Assembly: GCA_028824715.1 (NCBI GenBank)
Contig: JAPPCV010000101.1
Span: forward strand, 1-64,000
DNA: 64,000 bases
Reading direction: 5' to 3'
From: Boseongicola sp.
GTDB lineage: Bacteria; Pseudomonadota; Alphaproteobacteria; Rhodobacterales; Rhodobacteraceae
The position numbers and the translations under genes are program-made. The notes beneath the pieces were generated by a model. That model did not search any database. It saw only the letters and a list, made by a program, of their open reading frames with translations, and was not told the origin of the DNA. Positions 17,945 to 30,208 of the stretch are shown here, piece after piece. The stretch's first letter is position 1; each line of letters starts with the position of its first letter.

Positions 17945-18205
17945 ATGGAACTCGCGCATTGGTTCATGGTCCAGGTTTCGGTTCTGCCGGATGGATCGGT
18001 GTCCGTCGGACATGGTGCCGTTCCAAGAAGTTCTCCGACGCGAGCGGCATGCGGTTCCGCGCTGTGGATCGATTTCGACCGCGGCCATTCTGCGGGATAC
18101 GTGGCGCACGAACATGAGGGTGGGCTCCAACTCATGCTCGCGCGAGGCAGGGCGCGCGAGGTCATGCAGTGCCTGTCCCCCTGGACCAGCAGGCAAGGCG
18201 GCTAG
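17945..18205 (+). CDS. Possible small protein, unknown
   Basis: An 86-residue frame 31 bases after the pentapeptide gene, with moderately coding-like third positions and a histidine/glycine-rich middle. No clear ribosome binding site and no family recognised. It may be non-coding. Confidence 0.25.
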   Translation: MELAHWFMVQVSVLPDGSVSVGHGAVPRSSPTRAACGSALWIDFDRGHSAGYVAHEHEGGLQLMLARGRAREVMQCLSPWTSRQGG

Positions 18206-18227
18206 GGTCGGAATGCTCGGGTTCCCG

Positions 18228-19214
18228 TCAGTTGACGATGTTGTTCGACAGCGGAAGTTGGGAGAGGCCGAGCCTTTCCGACGTGTATTCGTCCCTGACC
18301 AGTCCCGAAACCTGTGCGGCGAAGTCGCGAAACGGACCCACGCTGTTCAGATGCTTGGGCATGGCCAAGGCAACGCTGCGCGCGATCTCCTCCAACTTGT
18401 AGAATCGGACGCGCCTGCGGACACCGCTGGGAAGGTTGGGGATCACTGACATCGGGGTATGGCAGGTCGCCAGCCCGGCCGCGACAATCCGAACGGCCGT
18501 TTCATGTGTCATGCAGCCGAAATACGGGTGTGCGCTGGGCAAGAGGTTCTGATACCAGTTCCGGGATTTCGCGGACCAGTGGGCAATGTCGCCGAGGTCC
18601 ACGTACCGGTTGAGACACTCTGCGTGTCCTGAACCGGATTCCCCTGAGAGGCAGGCCCGGACAGCATCCACCGGAATCGATGCGGGCACGGCCAAGACGA
18701 TCCCGTCGTCGAACAAGCTAAAGACGCTCAGCGATGCACGATGCGGTTCCAGCCGTTCGGCGCTCAGGACCGCAACATTGACCGTGTGCATCATCAGCTT
18801 TTCGATCAGTTCGGCGGAATTGATTGCCCAGACATGGTCAAAACGCGAGATCTGCGGCACCGACAGGGCAATCTTGGCAACTCGTTCGATGAACCGTCCG
18901 GTCAGGGATGGCGTTGCACCAAAGGAGAGCGAAAGACCCCTGCCATCGAAGAGATCGAGGTGCCGAGTTTCGGCGGCATCGACGGCGGCGAGAATCCTCT
19001 CAGCGGAACTGGCCCAGTACATTCCGGCAGGTGTGAGTTCCGTTCGCGGGCTGCGCCGGCGGACAAAAAGCAGAACTCCGAGCGCGTCTTCCATCTTTGC
19101 CAACTGCTGGGACACGCTCGGTTGCGACATCCCCAGTTGCCGGGTGGCGCGACTGATCGACCCGGCAACCGAAATTGCTCGCAGGATTTCCAGCTGTCTG
19201 AGCGTCACCTTCAT
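18228..19214 (-). CDS. LysR-family transcriptional regulator
   Basis: 328 residues. An N-terminal winged helix-turn-helix covers about 1-60 (LRQLEILRAISVAGSISRAT, then LGMSQPSVSQQLAKME), followed by a LysR substrate-binding domain. Full length for the family. LysR regulators usually control a divergent neighbour, but both adjacent genes here run in compatible rather than divergent positions, so the target is unclear. Confidence 0.88.
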   Translation of the reverse strand: MKVTLRQLEILRAISVAGSISRATRQLGMSQPSVSQQLAKMEDALGVLLFVRRRSPRTELTPAGMYWASSAERILAAVDAAETRHLDLFDGRGLSLSFGATPSLTGRFIERVAKIALSVPQISRFDHVWAINSAELIEKLMMHTVNVAVLSAERLEPHRASLSVFSLFDDGIVLAVPASIPVDAVRACLSGESGSGHAECLNRYVDLGDIAHWSAKSRNWYQNLLPSAHPYFGCMTHETAVRIVAAGLATCHTPMSVIPNLPSGVRRRVRFYKLEEIARSVALAMPKHLNSVGPFRDFAAQVSGLVRDEYTSERLGLSQLPLSNNIVN

Positions 19215-19327
19215 GGAAAGCGCGCCTTTCGCGTTTGGGGCGAAACCAGCGAAACCGAAATCGAGACTTCAGGCAAGAGCGCGTTCGGCTTGCGGTTGCA
19301 GGGAGTCAATCTAGGTGCGCAGTTCGG

Positions 19328-20032
19328 TCAACCGACGCTTCTTCGTACCATGCGAATCCGGTCGGCATTGGGCGGATGCGTGCCGAGAAAGCGATCTCCC
19401 GGATCAGCAGCATCCTGAAAATAGAGCACGCCACGAAGCGGGTCGAATCCAGCGCGCTGGGCAATCTTCGCACCGAGCGCGTCTGCCTCAAGTTCGAATT
19501 CCTTGGAATAGCTTCTTGCCCCGATTGTCCCGCCGATGTCGGCGGTTGCATCCAGTCCGCTCTCGTCAAGGCCGGCCGCAGCCCCGAAAATCGCTCCGAT
19601 CAGTGTGCCTGCGATGACCGATGACCGGGTCTGCATGATATGCCCCTCAATGTGATGCGCCGCTTCATGGGAGAGGGCGAACGCCACTTCGTCCCGGTTC
19701 TTCATCACGCGCAGCAGCGACGCCGTGAAGATGATCACCGGACGTCCATCGCGCTGATAGGTCTGGTACGCATTCGGCTGCAGGTTTGGCCGCTGGTCGA
19801 CCACGATCAGGAAATCGCAGTTCAGGTTAGCCCGCGCCTCATGGCAAACCTGCTCAGCCACGGGCTCAACGCGCAGCACGACAGCGCGAAAGTCATCAAG
19901 GCCCTGAGGGGAGCCCGTGCGCTTGGCTTTGGGCAAGGGTTCGAGTTCCGAGCGCTGCATCGCGTCGGGAACACAGGCGGTCAAGACCGTCATCGCGCAG
20001 ACCGCAATGAAAAATCCGCGGCTCATCTCCAT
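19328..20032 (-). CDS. M48-family metalloprotease lipoprotein
   Basis: About 234 residues. It starts with a lipoprotein signal (lipobox LTAC, C20). The zinc motif HEAAH is at 122-126, and EFELEADALG carries the third ligand glutamate. This is the short Oma1/LoiP-like periplasmic M48 type that degrades damaged envelope proteins. The start is at 20032 or the ATG six bases further on, which has better spacing to AAGG. Confidence 0.85.
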   Translation of the reverse strand: MEMSRGFFIAVCAMTVLTACVPDAMQRSELEPLPKAKRTGSPQGLDDFRAVVLRVEPVAEQVCHEARANLNCDFLIVVDQRPNLQPNAYQTYQRDGRPVIIFTASLLRVMKNRDEVAFALSHEAAHHIEGHIMQTRSSVIAGTLIGAIFGAAAGLDESGLDATADIGGTIGARSYSKEFELEADALGAKIAQRAGFDPLRGVLYFQDAADPGDRFLGTHPPNADRIRMVRRSVG

Positions 20033-20183
20033 GCCTTGATTCGCGTTTCGGACGCATGTTGATGCAGATCGCGCCAAGCCTGCAACACGCTTGCTCGGTT
20101 TCTTCGTTCCGGGCCGGAATTCGCGGCATCCGCGAAAGATGCCAAGGCCCCGTCCGATCTGCGTTCGGCTACGTGGCGCCACT

Positions 20184-21152
20184 TCAGCGGAGTTGCCCGC
20201 GCTGGCCCGGACCGGGTCGTGGCGCGGCGGCGCGGCGCAAGCGGTCATTGATCGCCCGCCCAAGGTCATGATCGGGGATCGGGGCTACGGCAATCCTCTT
20301 CACGCCCCTAGCATCTGCTTCGTGGAGCGCCGCAAAGAGCCTGGCCGCCGCTTCCCTTAGATCGCCGTCATGCGAGAGGGTGGCGTTTCCCTTGATGTCG
20401 CCGAAACCCAAATGCCACTCTCCGGGCTCGGCCACTCGTGCGTTCATTCGAACCAGACCGCTAGGCGCGTAGTGCGAGGCCAGTTGACCCGGAGAATCGA
20501 CATGGCTGGAAGCGTCAGCCGTCGATGTGACGCGCGGGACGCCGTCCGGAACCACAAAGGCCCCTTCGCGCAGCACGACCGGTTCCTCGTCCCTGAGCCC
20601 GATGATCGTGGACTCGATCCCGGCGGAAGAAACTCCACCATCCAGGACTGCAGCGATACGGCCATTCAGGCCGGTCATGACATGATCCGCACTTGTTGAA
20701 CTGATCTTGCCTGACGGGTTGGCCGATGGCGCCGCAATCGGGCCGCCGAATGCCTTGAGAAGGGCCTTCGCGGCTGGCCAGACAGGAACCCGAATCGCCA
20801 CTGTCGACTGCCCTGCGGTGACCAGTGAAGATATGCCGCTTCGTTCGCGCAAGGGCAAGACGAGCGTCAGCCCGGCAGGCCAGCCGTTCCTGATGAAAGG
20901 GAGCACGGCCTCCGGGAATCTCGCGATCTTCCTCGCCCGGCCAATGTCCGGCACGTGCGTGATCAGGGGATTGAATGAAGGCCTGCCCTTGGCCTCATAT
21001 ATTCCGGCAACGGCAAGCCCGTTCCGCGCGTCGGCACCCAATCCGTAGACGGTTTCGGTCGGAAACGCGACGAGCGCGCCACTGGCGAGGAGTTCCGCCG
21101 CACGGGTGATTCCCGCCTCGTCAGCAGCAAGTCTCTCGGTTTCTTCGGGCAT
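20184..21152 (-). CDS. sua5: L-threonylcarbamoyladenylate synthase, Sua5 type
   Basis: 322 residues. The YrdC domain makes threonylcarbamoyl-AMP for the t6A modification of tRNA; visible motifs are FPTETVYGLGADA, KGRPSFNPL and PSANPSGKIS. A C-terminal Sua5 domain follows (HYAPSG, then AARLFAALHEAD), making this the long form. The ATG at 21152 fits the family start; the longer frame to 21701 runs antisense to the next gene. It is divergent from the acyl-CoA dehydrogenase. Confidence 0.92.
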   Translation of the reverse strand: MPEETERLAADEAGITRAAELLASGALVAFPTETVYGLGADARNGLAVAGIYEAKGRPSFNPLITHVPDIGRARKIARFPEAVLPFIRNGWPAGLTLVLPLRERSGISSLVTAGQSTVAIRVPVWPAAKALLKAFGGPIAAPSANPSGKISSTSADHVMTGLNGRIAAVLDGGVSSAGIESTIIGLRDEEPVVLREGAFVVPDGVPRVTSTADASSHVDSPGQLASHYAPSGLVRMNARVAEPGEWHLGFGDIKGNATLSHDGDLREAAARLFAALHEADARGVKRIAVAPIPDHDLGRAINDRLRRAAAPRPGPGQRGQLR

Positions 21153-21267
21153 GTCGCGCGATTTCACGTTCTGATTGCGACTGACAATTGCCGCATGCAA
21201 GGTTGCAGCATACTCGTTAACGACGCGTTGCCTTGATGCCAACCTGGATTCGCCGGAGCGAACGCAA

Positions 21268-22971
21268 ATGTCCTTCAGGTCACCCGTCAGAGACTTCCAG
21301 TTCATTCTGCAGAACGTGGTTGGATTCCCGGAAGTCAGTGACACGGAGAGGTTTGCGGATGCCACGCCTGACCTTGTGGACGCAATCCTGCGAGAAGGTG
21401 CGAAGCTCTGCGACGACGCCCTGGCGCCGCTCAACGCCATCGGAGACTCCCACCCTGCAAGACTGGAGAACGGTATCGTGCGCATGCCGCCAGGATTTGA
21501 CGAGGGATTTCGCAAGATCGCAGAAGGCGGCTGGGTCGGCTTGACCGCGGATCCATTGCACGGCGGCATGGGACTGCCAACCACGCTTGGGTCGGCAATC
21601 AACGAAATGATGGCGGGCGCATGCCTGGCGCTGCAACTCTGTCCCCTCCTGGCGCAAGGCCAGATCGAGGCCCTCGAGGCGCACGGCAGCGACGAAATCA
21701 AGGCGATCTATCTTCCAAAGCTCATCTCCGGCGAGTGGGCGGGCACGATGAACCTGACGGAGCCGCAAGCCGGCAGCGACGTGGGTGCATTGCGGACGCA
21801 GGCCGTCCCAAAGGGCGACGGAACCTATGCAGTCACGGGCCAGAAGATTTTCATCTCCTGGGGTGACGCGGAATTCATGGCGAATGTCAGCCACTTCGTG
21901 CTCGCGCGCCTGCCCGATGCCGCATCGGGCACCAAGGGCATCAGCCTGTTCCTCGTGCCCAAGTTTCTCCCCGATGCCCAAGGTCAACCGGGTGAACGCA
22001 ACACCCTTCACGTGGTCAGTCTCGAACACAAGCTTGGCATTCACGGATCGCCGACAGCCGTCATGGAATATGACCGCGCCACCGGCTGGCTGGTGGGGAA
22101 AGAGCACGGAGGCATGGCGGCGATCTTCACCATGATGAACAACGCGCGTCTTGGCGTGGGCATCCAGGGCATCGGTGTGGCCGAGGCGGCATTCCAGAAG
22201 GCGCTCGCTTTTGCGAGAGAACGTCGGCAAGGCAAGGCAGGAGGATCCGGCACCATAATCGAGCATGCGGACGTGCGCCGGATGTTAATCCAAATGAAAG
22301 CCGAGATCTTCGCGGCCCGCGCCATCGCATTGGCCTGCGCGGTTGCAATCGACTTGTCCCGCGCCGACGCCGGACCGGCATGGGAGGCGCGGGCGGCACT
22401 GCTGACACCCATCGCCAAGGCGTTTGGAACCGACACTGGCGTTGCCGTGGCAAGTGAGGCGATGCAGGTCCATGGAGGAATGGGCTACATAGAAGAGACC
22501 GGCGCAGCCCAATACCTCCGGGACGCTCGAATCACGCCAATCTATGAGGGCACCAATGGCATCCAGGCCATGGACTTGGTGGGCCGCAAGATGATGGACG
22601 ACGGCGAAGCACTGTTTCGACTTCTGGACGAGGTGAAAGCGAGGTCTGGGCAGGCGCGACCGTGCAACCCAACGCTGGCCGAAGCTGTCGGAAACGCCGC
22701 CAAATCGCTCCGGGAGACCGCCGAGTGGCTGATCCGCCAAGACGCGGACGACCGGTTTGCAGTCGCAGTGCCATTCCTTCGAGCGACGGCCAGGGTGCTA
22801 GGGGCACACTACCACTTAAGGGCTGCGCTAGCGGACCCAGGCAGTGGCAGAACTGCTCTGGCTAGATTCTATGTCCAGCGCCTGTTGCCGGAGCACGGGG
22901 CGCACCTTGCCCAGACACGGCAAGGTGCCGATGGGCTCTTCAATCTTTCGCCCGAAGATCTCGCTTCCTGA
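21268..22971 (+). CDS. Acyl-CoA dehydrogenase with C-terminal extension
   Basis: A 567-residue FadE-like enzyme that oxidises acyl-CoA to enoyl-CoA in the cytoplasm. Motifs: NLTEPQAGSDVGAL for FAD/substrate binding, QVHGGMGYIEE, and the catalytic glutamate in IYEGTNGIQ. The final 100 or so residues form the extra helical domain seen in long-form bacterial acyl-CoA dehydrogenases. The start MSFRSPVRDFQF is typical; GGAG lies 9 bases upstream. Confidence 0.9.
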   Translation: MSFRSPVRDFQFILQNVVGFPEVSDTERFADATPDLVDAILREGAKLCDDALAPLNAIGDSHPARLENGIVRMPPGFDEGFRKIAEGGWVGLTADPLHGGMGLPTTLGSAINEMMAGACLALQLCPLLAQGQIEALEAHGSDEIKAIYLPKLISGEWAGTMNLTEPQAGSDVGALRTQAVPKGDGTYAVTGQKIFISWGDAEFMANVSHFVLARLPDAASGTKGISLFLVPKFLPDAQGQPGERNTLHVVSLEHKLGIHGSPTAVMEYDRATGWLVGKEHGGMAAIFTMMNNARLGVGIQGIGVAEAAFQKALAFARERRQGKAGGSGTIIEHADVRRMLIQMKAEIFAARAIALACAVAIDLSRADAGPAWEARAALLTPIAKAFGTDTGVAVASEAMQVHGGMGYIEETGAAQYLRDARITPIYEGTNGIQAMDLVGRKMMDDGEALFRLLDEVKARSGQARPCNPTLAEAVGNAAKSLRETAEWLIRQDADDRFAVAVPFLRATARVLGAHYHLRAALADPGSGRTALARFYVQRLLPEHGAHLAQTRQGADGLFNLSPEDLAS

Positions 22972-23373
22972 CTTCAGGTGTTGGCACTCAAGCGCCTGGC
23001 GTGAGGAAGGGACACTTGCTGCGCAAGCCAGAATGGCGGGTTTCCCGCCGATCTTCGACAAGGCAATGCGCGGCCACCCCGCGAGGCCCAGGTTTCAGGC
23101 CCGCAAGAGACGAGGTGTCCGGGATTGGCGCACCTGCGCGGCGAGGCGTTTGCGTTGGCAACCTCTGCTGATCCGTGAAGCCAGCCGCAGGCTGGAACAC
23201 ACCGCGTTTCGATCTACGGCATAATTCCCAAACGGATCAGCATGCCGCCGCGAAGAGGCGTTGAGGATCAAGGCCGGAACGGCTATCATCACGCACGAAG
23301 GCTCTTGGCCGCTTGATTCCCGATCAGTTTGCCGGACCGGCCGGTCGAATATCCCACCAGGGGGAAGGAACGA
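22972..23373. other. Intergenic region with a small hairpin
   Basis: About 400 bases without a gene I can support. A GGCGGG-TTT-CCCGCC hairpin at 23035-23049 is the only clear structure; no T-run follows it. Confidence 0.45.
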
Positions 23374-23709
23374 ATGATGGGCAGGATTGTCACGCTGCAG
23401 GAACGCAAGGACCTTGAGGCCGGGCGCCGCGCGGAAGCCGCAGGCAAGGTCATGACCAAGCTGCGCGATTACGCGGCCAGCCATGGCGGCAGGTTCGTCG
23501 TCTTCGGCAGTGCCGCGCGCGGTGCCATGCGTCACGACAGCGACATCGACATATGGGCGGACTTCCCTCTGGAAGGGGAACTGGGTGCCGTCAGCTTCGC
23601 GGAGGACGTCTGCGCACTTGAAGGCCTGCCCTGCGACATCCTTTTCTGCGGCACGCCCAAGGCGGCCTTCAAGGACCTGATCAGGGACGACATGGTTGTG
23701 CTGCAATGA
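23374..23709 (+). CDS. MNT-type nucleotidyltransferase, antitoxin-like
   Basis: A 111-residue minimal nucleotidyltransferase with the full GSx10DxD signature (G45, S46, D57, D59). In MntA-HepT pairs this protein AMPylates a tyrosine in the HEPN partner to silence it. GGGGAAGG precedes the ATG by about 8 bases. It overlaps the next gene by four bases (ATGA). Together they form a two-gene module typical of mobile DNA. Confidence 0.8.
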   Translation: MMGRIVTLQERKDLEAGRRAEAAGKVMTKLRDYAASHGGRFVVFGSAARGAMRHDSDIDIWADFPLEGELGAVSFAEDVCALEGLPCDILFCGTPKAAFKDLIRDDMVVLQ

Positions 23710-24227
23710 GTGACGCCAGATGGAACGAGGTCGAAGAGGATGTCACGGACGCAATCCTTCATTTCTCAATGGCTGTACGGATGCACGAAGACAATGACGG
23801 GGACCAGATCAGTCTATGCGAATATGCGGCATACAAGGACAACATGGCCCTGATGCATGCGATGCAATGTGGATACATGTCCTTTGAGAACGCGATGCTG
23901 CGCATTCTTGACATGCTGCAGGAACAGGCCCCTACCGGAGAGTCATGGCACAGGGACCTGGTCTCTCGCGTCTCGAAGGCGTTGAATGACAGGCCCGCGA
24001 TCCTTGATCCCCGCATCGCGGCTGCCGCGAACACGACCAGGTCATTCAGGAATCTTGCCGGCAGGGGATACAGAACGTTCGATGTCGATCGATGCGCCCC
24101 TGCGATCGCCGCGGCCCGTGTCATGATCAATGGACTTTCGGAAGCGATCACGGAATTCAGGCAGTCGGTGGATCGTCCCTCGAACGAATCGAAGGACGAC
24201 GACGAAGGCACGAACTGCGGTTTCTGA
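23706..24227 (+). CDS. HEPN/HepT-like partner with altered active site
   Basis: A 173-residue helical protein coupled to the MNT gene. The family motif Rx4HxY appears as R115-N-L-A-G-R120-G-Y122: the arginine and the AMPylated tyrosine are kept, but the catalytic histidine is arginine. HepT toxins cut RNA with that histidine, so this copy may lack nuclease activity. The family call rests on gene order plus this motif, not on strong overall similarity that I can see. Confidence 0.6.
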   Translation: MSDARWNEVEEDVTDAILHFSMAVRMHEDNDGDQISLCEYAAYKDNMALMHAMQCGYMSFENAMLRILDMLQEQAPTGESWHRDLVSRVSKALNDRPAILDPRIAAAANTTRSFRNLAGRGYRTFDVDRCAPAIAAARVMINGLSEAITEFRQSVDRPSNESKDDDEGTNCGF

Positions 24228-24439
24228 CCAAGTGGCGGCGGCGGCGTCGGGTGCGCCCGAACTTTCTTGACGTTCGTGCTTCGGGGTTTGGCAAAATTCG
24301 GCAACATGCCATGAGAACCTGGTTGCCGAGATGCCCTCGACCATCAGAAGTGGTCGAAGTTCGTCGCGTTACACAAATCTGGGTTACACCACGTTTGAAG
24401 GCAGCAAAGTCCATCGACAGAGCCGACGCCCGAGGTGCG

Positions 24440-25615
24440 TCAGTGGCGATGGTCTCCGGTTCGCAATCGTTCTTCGGCGATTTCAACCCACCACGAGCAC
24501 CCGTGAGGAATCGCGGCGTCGTTGAAGTCATATGTCGGCTGGTGGACATGCGCGGTATCGCCGTTGCCGAGAAGGATGTAGGCACCGGGACAGGCATTCA
24601 GCATGAACGCGAAATCCTCGCCGCCCATCGTCAGGTCGGCATGCCCGCAATCGCCCGACACCCGCTTCGCGGCCTCGATGGCGTGGCCGGTCTCGGCCTC
24701 GCTGTTCGCCATCGCCGGGTAGTTCCGTTGGTATCCGATCTCCGCCCTTGCACCGAAGGCTGCCGCGGTCTGCACGACGGTCTCGCGAATGCGCCTCTCG
24801 GCCATTTCCTGAACTTCTGACTCCAGGGACCGGACCGTGCCCTTGAGCGTGACACGCTCGGGAATGACGTTGTAGGCCGTAGACGACGTCTCGAAGGACG
24901 TTACCGAGATCACCAGCTGCTTGACTGGATCAAGATTCCGGCTCGCGATCGTCTGCAGCGCAAGGACGATTTGGCATGCGACAACGGTCACGTCTATGCC
25001 TTCATGAGGCTTGGCTGCATGCGCGCCCTCGGCTGCGATCGTGACATCGAAATGATCGGCTGCAGCGAAGAACTTCCCGGCCCGGATCGCGAACGTTCCG
25101 ACATCCGCCTCGGGCCAGTTGTGCATTCCGTAGACCTCGTCGATGCCGAAGCGCTCGATCATGCCGTCGTCAACCATTTCGCGCCCACCGCCGCCGCCTT
25201 CTTCGGCGGGCTGGAAAATGACCGCGACGGTTCCGTCGAAGTTCCGCGTCTCCGCAAGGTATTTCGCGGCGCCCAGAAGCATCGCGGTGTGCCCGTCATG
25301 CCCGCAGGCATGCATCTTGCCTGGCGTCGTCGACGCATAGTCGAGCCCGGTTTCCTCGTGAATCGGCAGTGCATCCATGTCTGCGCGCAGACCCACAGTC
25401 TTCCCCGAAGTTCGGTTCTTGCCGTGGATCAACCCGACTACTCCCGTGCGCCCGATGCCGGTCACCACCTCGTCGCAACCGAATTCCCTGAGCTTCTCCT
25501 CCACGACCCCGGCGGTGCGATGCACCTCGAAGAGCAGTTCCGGATGCGCGTGGAAGTCACGCCGCCACGCGGTTATTTCGTCATGCAGTTCTGCAAACCT
25601 GTTGCGAGTGGGCAT
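24440..25615 (-). CDS. M20-family amidohydrolase (hippurate hydrolase type)
   Basis: A 391-residue metallopeptidase-fold enzyme that hydrolyses N-acyl amino acids. Metal and active-site motifs: MHACGHDGHTA, QPAEEGGGG, MHNWPE and GGEDFAFML. Full length for the family. The ATG at 25615 follows GAGGTG; the longer frame has no ribosome site. It is divergent from ccmC, in the place where ccmA and ccmB are often found in relatives. Confidence 0.9.
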   Translation of the reverse strand: MPTRNRFAELHDEITAWRRDFHAHPELLFEVHRTAGVVEEKLREFGCDEVVTGIGRTGVVGLIHGKNRTSGKTVGLRADMDALPIHEETGLDYASTTPGKMHACGHDGHTAMLLGAAKYLAETRNFDGTVAVIFQPAEEGGGGGREMVDDGMIERFGIDEVYGMHNWPEADVGTFAIRAGKFFAAADHFDVTIAAEGAHAAKPHEGIDVTVVACQIVLALQTIASRNLDPVKQLVISVTSFETSSTAYNVIPERVTLKGTVRSLESEVQEMAERRIRETVVQTAAAFGARAEIGYQRNYPAMANSEAETGHAIEAAKRVSGDCGHADLTMGGEDFAFMLNACPGAYILLGNGDTAHVHQPTYDFNDAAIPHGCSWWVEIAEERLRTGDHRH

Positions 25616-25760
25616 CGTGCACCTCATCAGTTCTTTCCTGCAACTTTCGGACTTTGTTCGGAAACGCAAGCCCTTCGTCCTCGTGAGCGCGTCAATCAGC
25701 CCTGCATCGGAACTCAACGCGTCACTTGAGAGCGACCGACTCCAAGGCTAGTTATCCCGC

Positions 25761-26489
25761 ATGTCACTCTGGGAATTCGCCAATCCGAGAAAGTTCATGG
25801 CGACAACCGATCGTCTGGTTGTGCCGCTGTTCCTCCTCGCTGCACTTTGCCTCGGGACCGGACTCGCCTGGGGGTTCTTCTTCGCACCGGACGACTTCCG
25901 GCAGGGCTCGACGGTCAGAATCATCTACCTGCATGTCCCCTCCGCCATGATGGCGATCAACACCTGGGTCATGATGCTGGTTGCATCGCTCATTTGGCTG
26001 GTCCGAAGGCACCACGTTTCGGCACTGGCAGCCAAGGCCGCCGCCCCTGTGGGCCTGGCGATGACCCTGATGGCGCTCTTCACCGGCGCGGTCTGGGGTC
26101 AGCCCATGTGGGGCAGTTGGTGGGAATGGGATCCTAGACTGACTTCCTTCCTGATCCTGTTCCTCTTCTACCTGGGCTACATTGCGCTTTGGTCCTCGGT
26201 CGAGAACCCCGACACCGCTGCCGAACTTACCAGCATGCTCTGCGTCGTTGGGTCTGTCTTCGCCCTCCTCTCTCGCTATGCCGTCAACTTCTGGAGCCAG
26301 GGGCTGCATCAGGCCGCGAGTCTCTCGCTGGACAGGGACGAGAACATTTCGAACGAGTTCTGGCTCCCGCTCCTGGTGTCGATCGCGGGTTTCGTGATTC
26401 TCTTCGTCGCGCTCGTCCTCTTGCGCACCCGCTGCGAGATCCGCCTGCGCCGGGTGCGCGCGCTCGAACTGAAGGAGCGCATTTCATGA
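25761..26489 (+). CDS. ccmC: Heme exporter/handling protein CcmC
   Basis: 242 residues, six predicted membrane helices and the tryptophan-rich signature WGSWWEWDPRLTS between helices 3 and 4, which binds heme for transfer to CcmE during cytochrome c maturation. It overlaps ccmD by four bases. The window is rich in c-type cytochromes that need this system. ccmA and ccmB, which usually precede it, are absent here. Confidence 0.95.
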   Translation: MSLWEFANPRKFMATTDRLVVPLFLLAALCLGTGLAWGFFFAPDDFRQGSTVRIIYLHVPSAMMAINTWVMMLVASLIWLVRRHHVSALAAKAAAPVGLAMTLMALFTGAVWGQPMWGSWWEWDPRLTSFLILFLFYLGYIALWSSVENPDTAAELTSMLCVVGSVFALLSRYAVNFWSQGLHQAASLSLDRDENISNEFWLPLLVSIAGFVILFVALVLLRTRCEIRLRRVRALELKERIS

Positions 26490-26641
26490 TGCCGGACCTT
26501 GGAGCATACGCATTCGAAGTCGCCCTGGCATATGCGGGATCATTCGTGATCCTCGTCGTCATCATCGGGTTGAGCGTGCTGCAAGCCCTGCGCAGCAAGC
26601 AGCTCCTGGACGAAACCGAGCGCCGAATCTCCGATGCCTAG
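26486..26641 (+). CDS. ccmD: Heme exporter protein CcmD
   Basis: A 51-residue single-helix membrane protein that helps release holo-CcmE from CcmABC. One N-terminal hydrophobic helix and a charged tail. Start overlaps ccmC (ATGA); end overlaps ccmG by eight bases. Order and size identify it. Confidence 0.9.
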   Translation: MMPDLGAYAFEVALAYAGSFVILVVIIGLSVLQALRSKQLLDETERRISDA

Positions 26642-27173
26642 GTTATCGCCGCTTGTCCTGCTGCCGCTCGTGGTCTTTGCAGGACTTGCCGGACTGTTCC
26701 TCGGGGGCATCTACCGGGAGGATCCGGACGCCCTGCCCTCGACCCTTCTCGGTCGCAATGCGCCCGTCCTGGACGTCGATCCGCTCGAGAATGTGGCTGC
26801 GATCGAACTGGACGAACTGACGAATGGAAGCGTGACGCTGGTGAACTTCTGGGCCAGCTGGTGTGCACCGTGCCGCGTAGAACATCCTCAGCTGATGCGC
26901 CTGAAGCACGAAGGCATCGCGATCCTTGGCGTCAACTACAAGGACGATCCAGAGAAGGCCCGGCGCTTCCTCGACGAACTTGGCAATCCATTCAAGGCTG
27001 TCGGCGCAGACCCTAGGGGACGAAATGCCATCGAATGGGGCGTATACGGCGTTCCCGAGACATTCGTCGTCGATGGCAAGGGGAAGGTCGTCTCAAGGTT
27101 CGCCGGCCCCGTGACGGAACAGATTCTGGAACGCAGGATCCGACCTGCGTTAGAGACTGCAACGACGCATTGA
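26634..27173 (+). CDS. ccmG: Thiol:disulfide interchange protein CcmG/DsbE
   Basis: A 179-residue membrane-anchored thioredoxin-fold protein that reduces apocytochrome c cysteines in the periplasm. One N-terminal helix (about 6-25) and the active site WCAPC (C77, C80); the cis-proline loop GVPETFVVD is intact. Last gene of the ccmCDG run; it converges with acnA. Confidence 0.93.
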   Translation: MPRLSPLVLLPLVVFAGLAGLFLGGIYREDPDALPSTLLGRNAPVLDVDPLENVAAIELDELTNGSVTLVNFWASWCAPCRVEHPQLMRLKHEGIAILGVNYKDDPEKARRFLDELGNPFKAVGADPRGRNAIEWGVYGVPETFVVDGKGKVVSRFAGPVTEQILERRIRPALETATTH

Positions 27174-27276
27174 ACACGAAGCCGTCAGGAGGCCCGGAAA
27201 GCGAGATTCAACGGCGGTGCGACCGACCGACCGCGCCGGTCAACCGGTCGGCAGCGACGGCGGCGACGCGCAGGCG

Positions 27277-29967
<2,691 letters not shown>

Positions 29968-30208
29968 CTCTTCGCCTCCGTCTTGAGCTGGACAGAATTT
30001 CGGGTTGGGAATACTCCCCCATCATGGAGCGGTGCAAGGCGCGCGGCGCAAAATCTGTGCAAGACTGCGTACATTCCGCACTCGAGCCCACAAAACAAGC
30101 GAATTTCCGTTGCCAGTGGGACATTGTAACGCAGCCTCGCAAAACCTTGATTGGTGACGTCGGCGTGGATTCGGTACTGAGGTCGAGGACCAGAACGGGA
30201 CTGAAGTA

